Assembly (NCBI GenBank): GCA_964546955.1
Contig: CAZJLP010000022.1
Location: 1-64,000 of the forward strand
Source of the DNA: CAZJLP01 sp964546955
Lineage (GTDB): Bacteria > Verrucomicrobiota > Verrucomicrobiia > Opitutales > Opitutaceae
Length of the DNA stretch: 64,000 bases
Direction of reading: 5' to 3'
The position numbers and the translations under genes are program-made. Numbering within the stretch: position 1 is the first letter of the stretch; every line of letters starts with the position of its first letter. Below the pieces are notes generated by a model. It saw only the letters and a program-made list of their open reading frames with translations, made no database searches and was not told the DNA's origin. Positions 7,867-16,860 of the stretch are shown here, piece after piece.

Positions 7867-7898
7867 CCCCGGCCGAGGAAACTCGGCCGGGGTTTTTT
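7867..7898 (+). terminator. Rho-independent terminator of the 29-codon gene
   Basis: CCCCGGCCGAG (7867-7877) pairs perfectly with CTCGGCCGGGG (7882-7892) around a GAAA tetraloop and is followed by six T residues. It is one of the clearest terminators in the window. Confidence 0.93.
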
Positions 7899-7928
7899 AT
7901 TGCCCGTCATCAGGGAGGCAAAAGGGCA

Positions 7929-8035
7929 CCGTAGTCCTACGCGAGCTCGTCGGCTCATCCGCGACCGCCAGAAACGGTTCCGCCGTGCCCCTGGGCACGG
8001 CGGATCGCTAGTCGACCAGGCGTGACTACGCGCCC
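7929..8035. repeat. Inverted-repeat region with perfect hairpin
   Basis: A perfect 11-bp hairpin, CCGCCGTGCCC/GGGCACGGCGG, lies at 7981-8004 with a 2-base loop. It is enclosed by a shorter outer pair, CGTAGTC near 7931 and GACTACG near 8024. It stands between the terminator of the 29-codon gene and the end of the leftward lyase gene. There is no T-tract on either strand, so it resembles a REP-type element more than an intrinsic terminator. Confidence 0.5.
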
Positions 8036-8056
8036 GGCCAAAACGAGGTGCATTCG

Positions 8057-8752
8057 TCAGGGAGCGACGTCGGCGTACGTCGAACCGATTTTCAGGTTCT
8101 GGACGTCCGAATTGACGACGGTGCCGGACGCGCCGTAGATGCCCCACTTGGGATCGATCGTGCTGCCGTCAAAGCTCTTGCAGGCGCGATTGTTGACCCG
8201 TTGCGTGCCGTTGAACCACACGGAGATGCGGCCATTCGCAGGATTCCGGTCGACCTTGATCAGGAGGACGACGCTGTACCACGTATTGGCCGAAACCGCC
8301 GCGGAGTAGAGATTCGTCACGCCATCGCTATCCGGCGGATAGTATTGGAAGGTGATGCGACCGTTAATCATTTTGATCACGAACGGGTAGTTCTGGTTCA
8401 TGGGCGAACCATAGGCCTTCCATTGGAAAATCGAATTGTTGTTGACGGTGTTGGACAGCCGGAAGCGCCAGCCCACCGAATAGGTGCGGCCCTGCGTGAT
8501 CGTGACGCCGTTCGCGCCTTTGGCTTCGCAGCGGCGATCCGCCGCCACCTTGTGGAAACGGAAATAGCCGCCCGAGTATGTCGCGCTCGAGCCGTTGTCG
8601 GAATGATAATTACCTTCGTTATCCTGCTCTTCCAGGCTCTTGAAGCTGGAGAGCGAGGTAGCGCTCCAGATGACGGCCGCCTGAGCGGCAGTCGCCAAAG
8701 CCAGGGTAACTGCAAGCGCAGCGACTTTTGAGAACATAGCTGATCTAATCAT
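8057..8752 (-). CDS. Secreted heparin-lyase-like polysaccharide lyase (jelly-roll fold)
   Basis: A 231-residue exported protein with a signal peptide of about 25 residues (FSKVAALAVTLALATAAQAA). The mature part resembles the polysaccharide lyase / concanavalin-A-like jelly-roll proteins of the heparin lyase I type. Visible landmarks are RRCEAKGANGVTITQGRTYS, FQWKAYGS, and the C-terminal DPKWGIYGASG. It is a divergent paralogue of the proteins at 57313 and 63370, which share the SLSSF start and the PKWG-Y motif. The substrate is not predictable. A NarL regulator and a propeller sensor kinase lie upstream on the same strand, which suggests they control it. Start 8752 was chosen for the signal peptide; 8737 is an alternative. 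Confidence 0.65.
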   Translation of the reverse strand: MIRSAMFSKVAALAVTLALATAAQAAVIWSATSLSSFKSLEEQDNEGNYHSDNGSSATYSGGYFRFHKVAADRRCEAKGANGVTITQGRTYSVGWRFRLSNTVNNNSIFQWKAYGSPMNQNYPFVIKMINGRITFQYYPPDSDGVTNLYSAAVSANTWYSVVLLIKVDRNPANGRISVWFNGTQRVNNRACKSFDGSTIDPKWGIYGASGTVVNSDVQNLKIGSTYADVAP

Positions 8753-9168
8753 GTTGTTATGGGGTTTGCCGGCCCCGGACGAATCAGAGGCAACGGCAGA
8801 TATCGGGGTGAAGAACACCGAGGGGTCGGCATCCAGCGCGTCAACACCCCCGGACGTTTGGTGCAAGCCAAGGCTAGCCCAGGGGTAAAGGCACTGTCCT
8901 CACGTTACCCAAAGAGGGGGCAACCCGCCATACCCTGTTTGTGTAATTCAAGGCGACGGTAACCCTGTCTTTCGCGCGACCTGAGCGGGTCACCACATTT
9001 AAAACACGAGGTACGATGCGACTCAGGGTAGAACCTGCCGTCCCGGCAGATTCGTTCGATAGCGGCATCACCAGGAATCCACGCGGACCAGCCTGCCGGG
9101 ACGGCAGACTCCGCCTTGCAGTTGTCCTCTTTTTAGAGGCTCCTCAACCGAAGGTAGCCTAACTCTCC
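8753..9168. other. Intergenic region upstream of the lyase gene, with paired hairpins
   Basis: The 416 bases between the regulator's stop and the lyase start contain no recognisable gene. At 9035-9049 (CTGCCGTCCCGGCAG) and 9093-9107 (CTGCCGGGACGGCAG) lie two 15-base sites that are exact reverse complements of each other, and each can also fold on itself. They could terminate the regulator transcript or bind a regulator of the lyase. No promoter boxes can be assigned with confidence. Confidence 0.5.
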
Positions 9169-9798
9169 TCAGTCGCTGCCCAGGTATTTAAGGGCGGCCT
9201 CGGTCCGCGAATGCACATGCAGCTTCTCGTAAATGTGTTTCGCGTGCGCCCGAACCGTGTCCAACGTGATGCCCAGCATCTCGGCGATCTCTTTGTAGAG
9301 GTAGCCTTTGGCGAGCAGCGCCAGGACCTCCCCCTCCCGCTTGCTCAACTTCTCGAGTTCGGACGCCGGCTTGACCTTGTGAAAAAACTCGACCACTTCG
9401 CGCGCGATCTGCATCGACATCGGCGCGCCACCGGCGGCCACCTGCTCGATCGCCGGGATGAGCTCGACCGGTATCATCTTTTTCAATACGTAACCGCTCG
9501 CCCCGGCGCGCAAGGCCTTGAAGACCATGTCGCTGTCGGTATGGCGCGTCAGCATCATCACGCGTAGCACGGGGAGGTGCTGCTTCAGCCTGGCCACGCA
9601 GGCGATGCCGTCCATCCCCCCGCCCAAATTGATGTCAACCAAGGCAACCTCCGGTTTCTTGAGCGGAATCTCGCCCAGCGCTTCCTCCGCCGACGCGTAG
9701 CTGCCCGCGCAACGCAGCGCGTCAGTCTCCGCGAGCAAGGCGGCGAGGCTTTCGCGGGTTCCGCGGTCGTCTTCGACAATGGCAACGGTGATGGGCAT
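9169..9798 (-). CDS. NarL/FixJ-family response regulator
   Basis: A 209-residue two-domain regulator. The receiver domain (residues 1-120) has the acidic pair EDD at 9-11, the phospho-acceptor Asp55 in VALVDINLGG, and the conserved lysine in YVLKK. The LuxR-type helix-turn-helix occupies about 145-209, with LSKREGEVLALLAKGYLYKE and TVRAHAKHIYEKLHVHSRTE. Its gene starts 6 bp after the stop of the sensor kinase gene, so the two are almost certainly co-transcribed as a cognate pair. The next gene on the strand is the secreted lyase, a plausible target. Confidence 0.92.
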   Translation of the reverse strand: MPITVAIVEDDRGTRESLAALLAETDALRCAGSYASAEEALGEIPLKKPEVALVDINLGGGMDGIACVARLKQHLPVLRVMMLTRHTDSDMVFKALRAGASGYVLKKMIPVELIPAIEQVAAGGAPMSMQIAREVVEFFHKVKPASELEKLSKREGEVLALLAKGYLYKEIAEMLGITLDTVRAHAKHIYEKLHVHSRTEAALKYLGSD

Positions 9799-9804
9799 AG
9801 AGGC

Positions 9805-12800
9805 TCAGCGAGGGACTGCATCCGGGCGGGGTCCCGGCAGGGGGAGCACCGTCGCACAGGCGGCCCAGGCCAGGCTGAGAGCTACCGTTGTGCCCTGCCC
9901 CGCCTGGCTTGTCAGTCGAAATTCCCCTCCGATCTCCTTCATGCGCTGCCGCATGTTGCGGACACCGTCGGCTCGTAAATCGTCGGGGACACCCTGGCAG
10001 CCGCATCCCTTGTCTTCAATCGTCAGCTGGAATCCATCGGCTTGCAGGGCCAGGCGCAGCCAGACCTCGCGCGCTCGAGAATGACGGGCCACGTTTGTCA
10101 CCGCCTCCTTCACCACGAGCAAAAGATGGTGACGCACTTCCGGCGAAACGGAATGCGGCGGAAGGTCCGTGGGCACGTCCACCCGGCAACGGATATCCGC
10201 CGTTTTCAGAAAATTCACGGCGAACTGGATCACGTAGTCGATCAGGCGCGGAAACACATCGTTGCGCGGATTGACGGCCCAAATGATGTCATCGAGGGAC
10301 TCGCTCACCTCTCGCACCGTCGCCGCGATATCGTGCAACTGCTCGCCGGACTTTTCAGGGGGCGAACGCTGGGCGAGTTCGACCAGCAGCGTGGCGTGAG
10401 TCAGCCGGCTTCCCAGGTCGTCGTGAATATCTCGCGCGATCCGCGCGCGTTCGCGGTCGAGGGCGGCTTGCTGCTCCAAAGCGAGGAGCCGCCGGCGAAA
10501 CCGCCGGAACGCCGCGTAACGCACGCTTCCCGCCACCCCGCACAGCAGCACCCCCAGGCCGAGCGCCTGAAACCACCATGTCTGCCAGAAAAACGGCCGC
10601 ACGGTAAAGGCGAAGGCGGTGCCCGTTTCGTTCCAAACGCCGTCGCTGTTGCAGGCAGTGACCCGAAAGCGGTAGTCGCCCTTGGGCAGGCGCGGATAAC
10701 TCACGTGCCGCTGTCTTCCCCCATCGACCCAATCGTCGTCGAAACCCTCCAGTCGATAACGAAAACGCACGTTTTCCGGCGCGGAAAAACTGAGGACCGA
10801 AAACGCGATATCGAGCCGGCGGTGGTCGGGGGGCAGGTACAAACGTGGAAGCGGCGAACGCAGATCGGCCCACGCGCCCACCGGCATCATCCCGCCCAGC
10901 CACGCAAGGGTCTGCTCGTTGAGGCCGATTCGCGTCAACAAAACCGCCGGAGGCTTCGCGTTTTCGTTCTCGGCTTCCGGAGTGATCGCCGCGAGAGCGG
11001 TGCGCATCGGCATCCAAATCCTTCCATCGCTTCCGCAGAGGGCCCCCGGAGTGTCGCCGAAATTTGCCTGCAGGCTTCGCAGACCCTCGCTTGGACCGTA
11101 GCGAAGGAAACGCAGCTGCGGTACTCGCCCGAGCGCCACGTCTTCAAGATCGGACCGCCGGGCCTTGAAGATGCCGCGATTGCCACCGAACCACAGCCAC
11201 CCGCGATCGTCCGCCACGATTTGAGAGAGATTGTCGTCCGGCAACCCCTGAGCAGACGTGAGGTGGTGAAAGACTCCTCCCTTCATCAAGCCCAGCCCCT
11301 CGTCCGCAAATGCGATCCAAACCAGCCCGTCTGGCGTGGCGTAAAGATAACGAATCGATCTGAAGCCGGCCGGCGTGGAGATCTTGCGTGTTTCATTCAC
11401 CAAGGCTCCGTCGTGAATGCGCACCAGCGTCCCCTGCGAAGTCCCGGCCCAGATCGCTCCCACCGAATCCTCCGTCATGGCGCGGATGATACGAACCGCG
11501 GGAGGCATCTGAAAGGTTTCGAAGCGATCGTCCCGCAGCCTTTGCACGACGTCCGGCATTTCCTCGCCCAACCACAAGTCTCCGTTTCGCGCGACGGTCA
11601 TCGCATGGATGGTCCGGCTCGCCAGGCCATCCTCTCTTCGCCACGTCCGGTACGTGCCGTCGCGCCAGTAGTGCAAAAAACGGTCCTTGGTCCCGATCCA
11701 CACGCCGCCTTGACGATCCGCCGCGACACAAGTCGCCCGACCGCCCGGCCAATCGGGCTGCGCGGAGAGGGTGTCCCAGCCGTCGACGCGACGTCGCAGC
11801 AGAAGCCCGTTGAACGTCGTCGCCCAGACAGTCCCGGTCGCGTCTTCGGTCAAGGATTGCACCGTTTCAAAAGGCAATCCGGTCGACGCGTTTTCGAGCG
11901 CCACCACCCGCGGACGGACTCGATTCAGTCCGCCGCCGTCCGTTCCGACCCAGACATTCCCTTCTTCGTCTTCGGTCAGGCCGGTGATCGCAAGGTGCGA
12001 CACGGGCACCTGCTCGAATCCTTTCGGTCCGAAATGAAAAAGTCCCGAATCCGAGGTTCCCACCCAAACTCCGCCGCGACGGTCTTCGAGGACGGCGTTC
12101 GGAACGGCCTCATGGTGCTTCGGCTGAAAGGAGCCGACCTGCGAGAGCCGCCCTTCGCGGTAATGAAATAAACGGTGCGCGGCGGCGATCCATACACCCC
12201 CGTCCCGCGCCGCGGCGATGCGCGGCGCCTCATTAGGCAAAGTGGCCACGGAGACCACACGGCCTTGCCGGATCACGCCGAGGGTGCCCCGCTTCGCAAG
12301 GTAGAGCTCGCCCGCGTTCGTTTTCGCCATCGAAGCGGCGTAACCCTCCGGCAGCCCATCGGCGGCGGTGAGGCGCAATGCCTTGCCCTCTTTTAAACGC
12401 CAGAGCGATCCGGCGCGGTAGGCAATCCAGAGTGTGCCTTCGCGGTCTTCGCACAGGTGCTCGGCCACTCGATCCGGCAGGTCCGCCGAAAAAACCTGAA
12501 CCTTCTTTCCGTCCAGCAACACCACATGCCCGTGATCCAGCCCCATCCACAAACCGGCCGGGGACTGCAGCAAACTGACGACCTTTTGAGTCAGGCCGTT
12601 GGCGAATTTCTGCGGTAGAAACGACTCGAACGCGACCCCATCGAAGCGGGCGGGACCGCTGAGTGTCGCGACCCAGAGATAGCCGTCCGCGGCCAGGGTG
12701 AGGCCGGTCACGTTGTTGTTGGGCAAACCGTCATCGGACTGCCACGTGTGGATCGACCACCGAGAGGTCGGCGACCCCTGCAAAACGCACGCCCCGATAC

Positions 12801-12855
12801 CGGCGACAAGCATGGCTGCCTGCCAAAAGGATCGCACGCGTGAAGGGGTAATCAC
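9805..12855 (-). CDS. Propeller-domain sensor histidine kinase (HisKA_3 type)
   Basis: A 1016-residue membrane sensor. An N-terminal hydrophobic segment is followed by repeated regulator-propeller motifs (DGLPNNNVTGLTLAADGYLW, GVWVGTSDSGLFHF, GNVWVGTDGGGLNRVRP) that build two seven-bladed propellers. A Y_Y_Y domain follows near residues 665-750 (FRYRLEGFDDDW). One membrane helix (WWFQALGLGVLLCGVAG) precedes the kinase core. The phospho-acceptor His is in ARDIHDDLGSRLTH, about residue 806, as in NarX-type kinases, and an HATPase domain completes the protein. There is no receiver domain; the NarL regulator 6 bp downstream receives the phosphate. Such sensors in polysaccharide degraders respond to oligosaccharides. 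Confidence 0.9.
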   Translation of the reverse strand: MITPSRVRSFWQAAMLVAGIGACVLQGSPTSRWSIHTWQSDDGLPNNNVTGLTLAADGYLWVATLSGPARFDGVAFESFLPQKFANGLTQKVVSLLQSPAGLWMGLDHGHVVLLDGKKVQVFSADLPDRVAEHLCEDREGTLWIAYRAGSLWRLKEGKALRLTAADGLPEGYAASMAKTNAGELYLAKRGTLGVIRQGRVVSVATLPNEAPRIAAARDGGVWIAAAHRLFHYREGRLSQVGSFQPKHHEAVPNAVLEDRRGGVWVGTSDSGLFHFGPKGFEQVPVSHLAITGLTEDEEGNVWVGTDGGGLNRVRPRVVALENASTGLPFETVQSLTEDATGTVWATTFNGLLLRRRVDGWDTLSAQPDWPGGRATCVAADRQGGVWIGTKDRFLHYWRDGTYRTWRREDGLASRTIHAMTVARNGDLWLGEEMPDVVQRLRDDRFETFQMPPAVRIIRAMTEDSVGAIWAGTSQGTLVRIHDGALVNETRKISTPAGFRSIRYLYATPDGLVWIAFADEGLGLMKGGVFHHLTSAQGLPDDNLSQIVADDRGWLWFGGNRGIFKARRSDLEDVALGRVPQLRFLRYGPSEGLRSLQANFGDTPGALCGSDGRIWMPMRTALAAITPEAENENAKPPAVLLTRIGLNEQTLAWLGGMMPVGAWADLRSPLPRLYLPPDHRRLDIAFSVLSFSAPENVRFRYRLEGFDDDWVDGGRQRHVSYPRLPKGDYRFRVTACNSDGVWNETGTAFAFTVRPFFWQTWWFQALGLGVLLCGVAGSVRYAAFRRFRRRLLALEQQAALDRERARIARDIHDDLGSRLTHATLLVELAQRSPPEKSGEQLHDIAATVREVSESLDDIIWAVNPRNDVFPRLIDYVIQFAVNFLKTADIRCRVDVPTDLPPHSVSPEVRHHLLLVVKEAVTNVARHSRAREVWLRLALQADGFQLTIEDKGCGCQGVPDDLRADGVRNMRQRMKEIGGEFRLTSQAGQGTTVALSLAWAACATVLPLPGPRPDAVPR

Positions 12856-12900
12856 TCGCCACTATTTGGCGCGAAACCGGCCCCAAAGCGAGAATTTGCG

Positions 12901-13683
12901 CTAGTTGCCGGCCGCGATCCGACGCTCTGTACGGGGAAGGATCGCCACAAACGGCCCCCATTGTTCGCCCGAGGCGTCTTCGATCGAAGGAATGTACGTT
13001 TCGCGGCGGGTCATCACCTGATTTCGAGCCCCATCTCGCTTCGAAATCACAATGGTGCGGGTAATGGTGTAGTCCGGCGTTTCGACATTTTTCCTGCCGA
13101 CGAACTCGATCGACTGTTCGGCCAAGCCGAAGCCGGCAAAATCCTTATCCAATTGCCGGCCCAGCTTCTCCACAATCTCCCCGGCGCGAACGTCACCGAG
13201 GGCATTTCGGAGTTCCGTGTAAAACGCCTCTTTGAGCGCAGCGCCCGCCGCCGGATACGGGGGGATCTCCACCCGATAATGATCTTTCGCGAGAGTAGTC
13301 ACCCCGGCGATCCTGGCTTCGTAAGCATGGCGAATCGCGCCGTGACAGGAGGTAATTTCCGCAAACGCCGTCAATTCGCGCCCGCTCAGATTCAAACCGG
13401 CTCTTTGCGCCAAGCCGCTCAAAGCGACCTCCTCGGCGATGACAACAGCGCGATCCGGCGAGACGGACACGATCGCTGGTCGGCTGTCCGCTTCGTTCCC
13501 TGAAGGAAGGCCGAAAGGCGACGGTTCGTCGGACAGCGCAAAAGCGCTTGAGGGCGCCAGGCCGCCCGCACACGAGCCACACGGCACGGTGGAGGGAGAA
13601 CTCCGCACCAAACCCCTGGACAGCAGACAGCTTCCGGCGAGTGCTACGAGGATGAGTGTACAGGCAAGATGGCGTGGGGACAT
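12901..13683 (-). CDS. Exported hypothetical protein
   Basis: A 260-residue protein with a signal-peptide-like start (MSPRHLACTLILVALAGSCL); the SCL context could also allow lipoprotein processing at Cys20. The region RAVVIAEEVALSGLAQRAGL and the C-terminal TPDYTITRTIVISKRDGARN are typical of a soluble exported domain, but I recognise no family. Two further cysteines (PCGSCAGG) lie near residues 36-39. It ends 45 bp before the sensor kinase start on the same strand and might be part of that operon. The ATG at 13683 was preferred over the TTG codon just upstream. Confidence 0.6.
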   Translation of the reverse strand: MSPRHLACTLILVALAGSCLLSRGLVRSSPSTVPCGSCAGGLAPSSAFALSDEPSPFGLPSGNEADSRPAIVSVSPDRAVVIAEEVALSGLAQRAGLNLSGRELTAFAEITSCHGAIRHAYEARIAGVTTLAKDHYRVEIPPYPAAGAALKEAFYTELRNALGDVRAGEIVEKLGRQLDKDFAGFGLAEQSIEFVGRKNVETPDYTITRTIVISKRDGARNQVMTRRETYIPSIEDASGEQWGPFVAILPRTERRIAAGN

Positions 13684-13926
13684 CAAGGCACTTCACGACG
13701 GAGCAATCGGCCCCAGGGAGCAACGTACATCCCACCGTGCGGTCGCTGAACCCGACGTGGGGAAATCCACTACACGTGGGGCGCCCCCGCTACTACCCCG
13801 GGCCGCCTCGACTCGGAATTGTCCGCTCTCCAACGAGATTGACAACGGCGGCCTCGGGAAAACGATGTCGGCTCCGCGCACGTCGATTCCTGAATGTGCG
13901 CATCTAACCCCCCTCGGAGGATACCC

Positions 13927-14301
13927 ATGAAAGTACTACTGACCTCACTCTTCGCTGCAGCCTGCCTTGGCTTCAGCTCCCTCGCCTTCGCTGCCGACGA
14001 CGCGACGGCGCCGAAAACCTTGATTCACGTCGTTACGGTGACGTGGAAAGCCGACGCGAAACCGGAACAGATTCAAGCGGCTCTCGACGGCGCGAAAAAA
14101 CTTCCCGCCGCCTTCAAAGGCATCACGCGAGTCTGGACCCGCACCGTCAAAGCCCAGGGCGAACGGACCCACGGCATCGTGATGGAATTCGCCGACGAAG
14201 CCGCTCTCAAAGCGTACGCAGGCAGTGCCGCCCAAAAGGAATGGTACAAGGTCTACGAACCCGTTCGCGAGCGCAGCACGACGTTCGACATCTCCAACTA
14301 A
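13927..14301 (+). CDS. Exported Dabb (stress-responsive A/B barrel) domain protein
   Basis: A 124-residue protein with a clear signal peptide (MKVLLTSLFAAACLGFSSLA, cleavage after FAA). The mature part is a Dabb domain: LIHVVTVTWKADAKPEQIQA, then the VMEFADEAALKAYAGSAAQK helix. Dabb proteins form dimeric alpha/beta barrels; their roles vary and an exported one cannot be assigned. A good ribosome site (GGAGG) lies 8 bases before the ATG. A rho-independent terminator follows at 14333, so the gene is its own transcription unit. Confidence 0.85.
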   Translation: MKVLLTSLFAAACLGFSSLAFAADDATAPKTLIHVVTVTWKADAKPEQIQAALDGAKKLPAAFKGITRVWTRTVKAQGERTHGIVMEFADEAALKAYAGSAAQKEWYKVYEPVRERSTTFDISN

Positions 14302-14332
14302 CGACCCCTCCCCTTACGGTCGCTGTTACTTC

Positions 14333-14357
14333 AACCCGCGCCATGGCGCGGGTTTTT
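14333..14357 (+). terminator. Rho-independent terminator of the Dabb gene
   Basis: AACCCGCG pairs with CGCGGGTT around CCATGG, and a run of T residues begins within the 3' arm (GGGTTTTTATT). Confidence 0.85.
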
Positions 14358-14548
14358 ATTGGCTCCAACGATTTCTCCTACCGCGGCTGGACTGGCTCTG
14401 CCACGTGCAACGTCGCCGCTGGCGGAACCGCGATTTTCCTGTTTCCTTCCTCGTGGGAACTGCCAGATTCCACGCTGAGACTCGTGTCCGTGCCGATCCC
14501 CTTGGCCCCCACACGCGAGGCGAACGTTAGCACCTCTGCATTCATTCG

Positions 14549-15694
14549 ATGAATACTTCCTCCTGCCTGGTCATCCTCGCGGCGTTGTCGGCGTCCGCCT
14601 TCGGGCAATCTTCGCCCCCGTCTTCCCCGGCTTCCGCCCCGGCGTCCGCTCCGTCGACGGTACCTGCTGCAAAAGCGCCCGTCGAATTCAGCAAGATGTC
14701 CGAGCCTCTGCCGAAACACGTGCTCGACCATATCGCCAAAATGAAATCGATCTTCGACGGGCAAACGTTGAACGGATGGATTCAGTCCCCTCCTGCCGCC
14801 ATCGCATTTTCCGGAAGCGATTTCGTCGATGTGTCCGCCTTTGTGAAAAGGCTTTCCGATCCGAGCGATCCCGTTGCCGCCTTCCTCCGAGAGGGAATGG
14901 CCGACGCGGCCAAAAAAGCGGTCGCGGAGTTTTCGCCTTCGACAGAGGTCAAAGCGTTCACTTCCCTCCTCGCGAAACAGCTGAATTCAGCGGTGAGCAG
15001 CAGCCTGTCGATCTTTACGGATGAGCGCTTCTCGCGGGTTAAACTGAGCGACGAAACGAAGGCGCTGAGGGCGAAGAATCCCAAGGGGATGCATCTGGCG
15101 CGCCTGAATCGCCTGTTGCTCGAAGACGCTTTTCCGCGGGAGCTCGCCCGCAGCGACAGTTCCGCCTGGATCGTGAAGGACGGCGCAATGGCGAGCACCG
15201 GCGCGGGCCGCGGGGTGATCTACACGAAAGACGACTACACGCACTACCGCCTCGTTTTTCAGGTGCGCCAGACCGTCGGCAACCATGTTCCGGATATTCT
15301 GATTTTCGGACAGCGACCAGCTGAAGGAGAGCGCGGCCTCGATGCCCTCGGTGCGATTCAGTTTCAAGCCCCCAATGGCGGTCATTGGGACTACCGTCCG
15401 GGCGTGAACAAAGGCGGCGCTCACTTCACTCGCCCGGTCAGGATCCGTCTCGACTACAAGGAGTGGTGCCAGGTCGAAATGCTGGTTAACGCCAAAACCG
15501 GGACGGCGCGGATGGCAGTCGCGCAGCCCGTGGGCATGAAAGGCACTGTTAATCTATTATTCAACGATCCCGAGGCCGGCCGAACCGGCCCGATCGCCTG
15601 GCAAATGCACAACGCGGGCATCTTTGACGAATTCAGGGATGTGCGCGTCGAGATCGATCCCAAAGACGACAAACTCATCACCGCCGAGTATTGA
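14549..15694 (+). CDS. Exported DUF1080 (3-keto-disaccharide hydrolase-like) protein
   Basis: A 381-residue protein with a signal peptide (CLVILAALSASAFGQ), then a Ser/Pro/Ala-rich linker (residues ~20-42). The DUF1080 jelly-roll begins with IFDGQTLNGWIQSP, and after an inserted Ala-rich helical region (about 85-175) resumes with SSAWIVKDGAMASTGAGRGV and YTHYRLVFQVRQT. DUF1080 proteins are common in Verrucomicrobiota and Planctomycetota; some hydrolyse 3-keto-disaccharides. The helical insertion between the first strand motif and the main domain is unusual in length. The next gene starts 33 bp later. Confidence 0.8.
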   Translation: MNTSSCLVILAALSASAFGQSSPPSSPASAPASAPSTVPAAKAPVEFSKMSEPLPKHVLDHIAKMKSIFDGQTLNGWIQSPPAAIAFSGSDFVDVSAFVKRLSDPSDPVAAFLREGMADAAKKAVAEFSPSTEVKAFTSLLAKQLNSAVSSSLSIFTDERFSRVKLSDETKALRAKNPKGMHLARLNRLLLEDAFPRELARSDSSAWIVKDGAMASTGAGRGVIYTKDDYTHYRLVFQVRQTVGNHVPDILIFGQRPAEGERGLDALGAIQFQAPNGGHWDYRPGVNKGGAHFTRPVRIRLDYKEWCQVEMLVNAKTGTARMAVAQPVGMKGTVNLLFNDPEAGRTGPIAWQMHNAGIFDEFRDVRVEIDPKDDKLITAEY

Positions 15695-15727
15695 CGGAAC
15701 GACGGCGTCCGGTTCGCTTCCGGTCCC

Positions 15728-16261
15728 ATGGCGATCAGTCTGGACTTCTTTTCTGGTTCCGCGGACAGCCTGATTCTCCTCGGAGGAGGTCTCTACCTGC
15801 TCTTCGTGCGGAAGAGCATGGTCGCCAAGGTGGTTGAACCCGCACGCAAAGCGAAAATCGACCTTTTGTTCAAACTGGCGGGTCCGGCCATGATGTTGGG
15901 AGGGATTGTCTTGCTTTCGACCCAGCTCGGCAATGCGGACAATCGGGTGAGACGGTACGCGCAGGAGTTCTCGGCCGGTGCCCCCCGCATGGTCGACGAC
16001 CAAACCCGGCTCGACCGCGCCACGGCCGGACCGGGGCATCGCGTGGTTTTGCACCACACGGTCACACGGCTGAAGGCCAACGAGGTCGACCGATCCGCGT
16101 GGCAGCGGTCCGTCGTTCCCCAACTGCGCCAGAATGTCCTGAACTCACGAATGAATGATGTCCTGGGCCGAGGAATCACTCTCGTCTATCGGTACAGCGG
16201 CAGCGACGGTGTGCTGATCGATGAGGTGGTGTTCGTTCCGCCGGCGGGGCAAGGACGTTAG
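15728..16261 (+). CDS. Membrane-anchored hypothetical protein
   Basis: A 177-residue protein with two hydrophobic segments near the start (LILLGGGLYLLFV and LFKLAGPAMMLGGIVLLS) and a soluble C-terminal domain of about 110 residues (residues 70-177). The domain ends with GITLVYRYSGSDGVLIDEVV. I recognise no family. It follows the DUF1080 gene closely on the same strand and may be co-transcribed. Topology suggests a periplasmic or cytoplasmic domain on a hairpin anchor. Confidence 0.65.
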   Translation: MAISLDFFSGSADSLILLGGGLYLLFVRKSMVAKVVEPARKAKIDLLFKLAGPAMMLGGIVLLSTQLGNADNRVRRYAQEFSAGAPRMVDDQTRLDRATAGPGHRVVLHHTVTRLKANEVDRSAWQRSVVPQLRQNVLNSRMNDVLGRGITLVYRYSGSDGVLIDEVVFVPPAGQGR

Positions 16262-16318
16262 GACCGCTGGTAAACGTCGCGGGCGTAGGACTGTGGGATT
16301 TTTCAACGAGGGAGCATC

Positions 16319-16343
16319 GTCGGGCGGGAAGTCACCGCCCGAC
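16319..16343. terminator. Hairpin between convergent genes
   Basis: GTCGGGCGG and CCGCCCGAC form a perfect 9-bp stem with a 7-base loop between the ends of two convergent genes. There is no T-tract on either side, so if it ends transcription it is not a classical intrinsic terminator. Confidence 0.4.
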
Positions 16344-16383
16344 AACGCTCTTAGATCGGGCACTCCGAGAACAACCGGCGCAA

Positions 16384-16860
16384 TCAAGCGACTGACATTC
16401 CGAAGGCCGCCTTCGCGCGCTCGTTCAACTCGTCCGGAGGCACCTCCTCCACATGGGTCGCAATCATCCATTTGTGGCCGAAAGGATCTTCCAATTTTCC
16501 GCAACGATCGCCGTAGAATTGGTCGCTCACGGCCATCAATTCTTTGCCGCCAGCCTGGATCGCCTGCGCGAAGAGACGATCCACGTCTTCGACATAGAGC
16601 ATCAGGCTGGTCGACGATCCTCCCACGGTCTGCGGGGCGAGCGCACCCCACTCGGGGTATTCGTCGCTGATCATGATGCGCGAATCGCCAATTTGAATTT
16701 CGGCGTGTCCGACCTTTCCATTCGATTCGGCCATGCGCATGACCTCCTTCGCATTGAACGCTGCTTTGTAGAACTCGAGCGCTTCGGCGGCATTCTTGAT
16801 CGTCAGGTAAGGCGTGACGGTGTGATAACCGGGGGGAATAGGAGTCACTTTTGATTTCAT
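16384..16860 (-). CDS. PhnB-like VOC/glyoxalase-fold protein
   Basis: A 158-residue VOC-superfamily protein. The pattern GYHTVTPYLTIKNAAEALEF, then FNAKEVMRMA, then HAEIQIGDSRIMISDEYPEW and DPFGHKWMIATHVEEVP is that of the PhnB / DUF1428-like group. Metal ligands of true glyoxalases are only partly present, so the reaction is unknown. Some relatives are dioxygenases or antibiotic-binding proteins. The start at 16860 gives the usual family N-terminus; longer versions add unrelated residues. Confidence 0.85.
   Translation of the reverse strand: MKSKVTPIPPGYHTVTPYLTIKNAAEALEFYKAAFNAKEVMRMAESNGKVGHAEIQIGDSRIMISDEYPEWGALAPQTVGGSSTSLMLYVEDVDRLFAQAIQAGGKELMAVSDQFYGDRCGKLEDPFGHKWMIATHVEEVPPDELNERAKAAFGMSVA

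Noticed and set aside
10042..12171. Rightward 709-codon open frame antisense to the propeller sensor kinase
   Set aside because: It lies wholly inside the minus-strand kinase gene, whose frame has clear propeller, Y_Y_Y, HisKA_3 and HATPase motifs. Long antisense frames are expected in GC-rich coding DNA.
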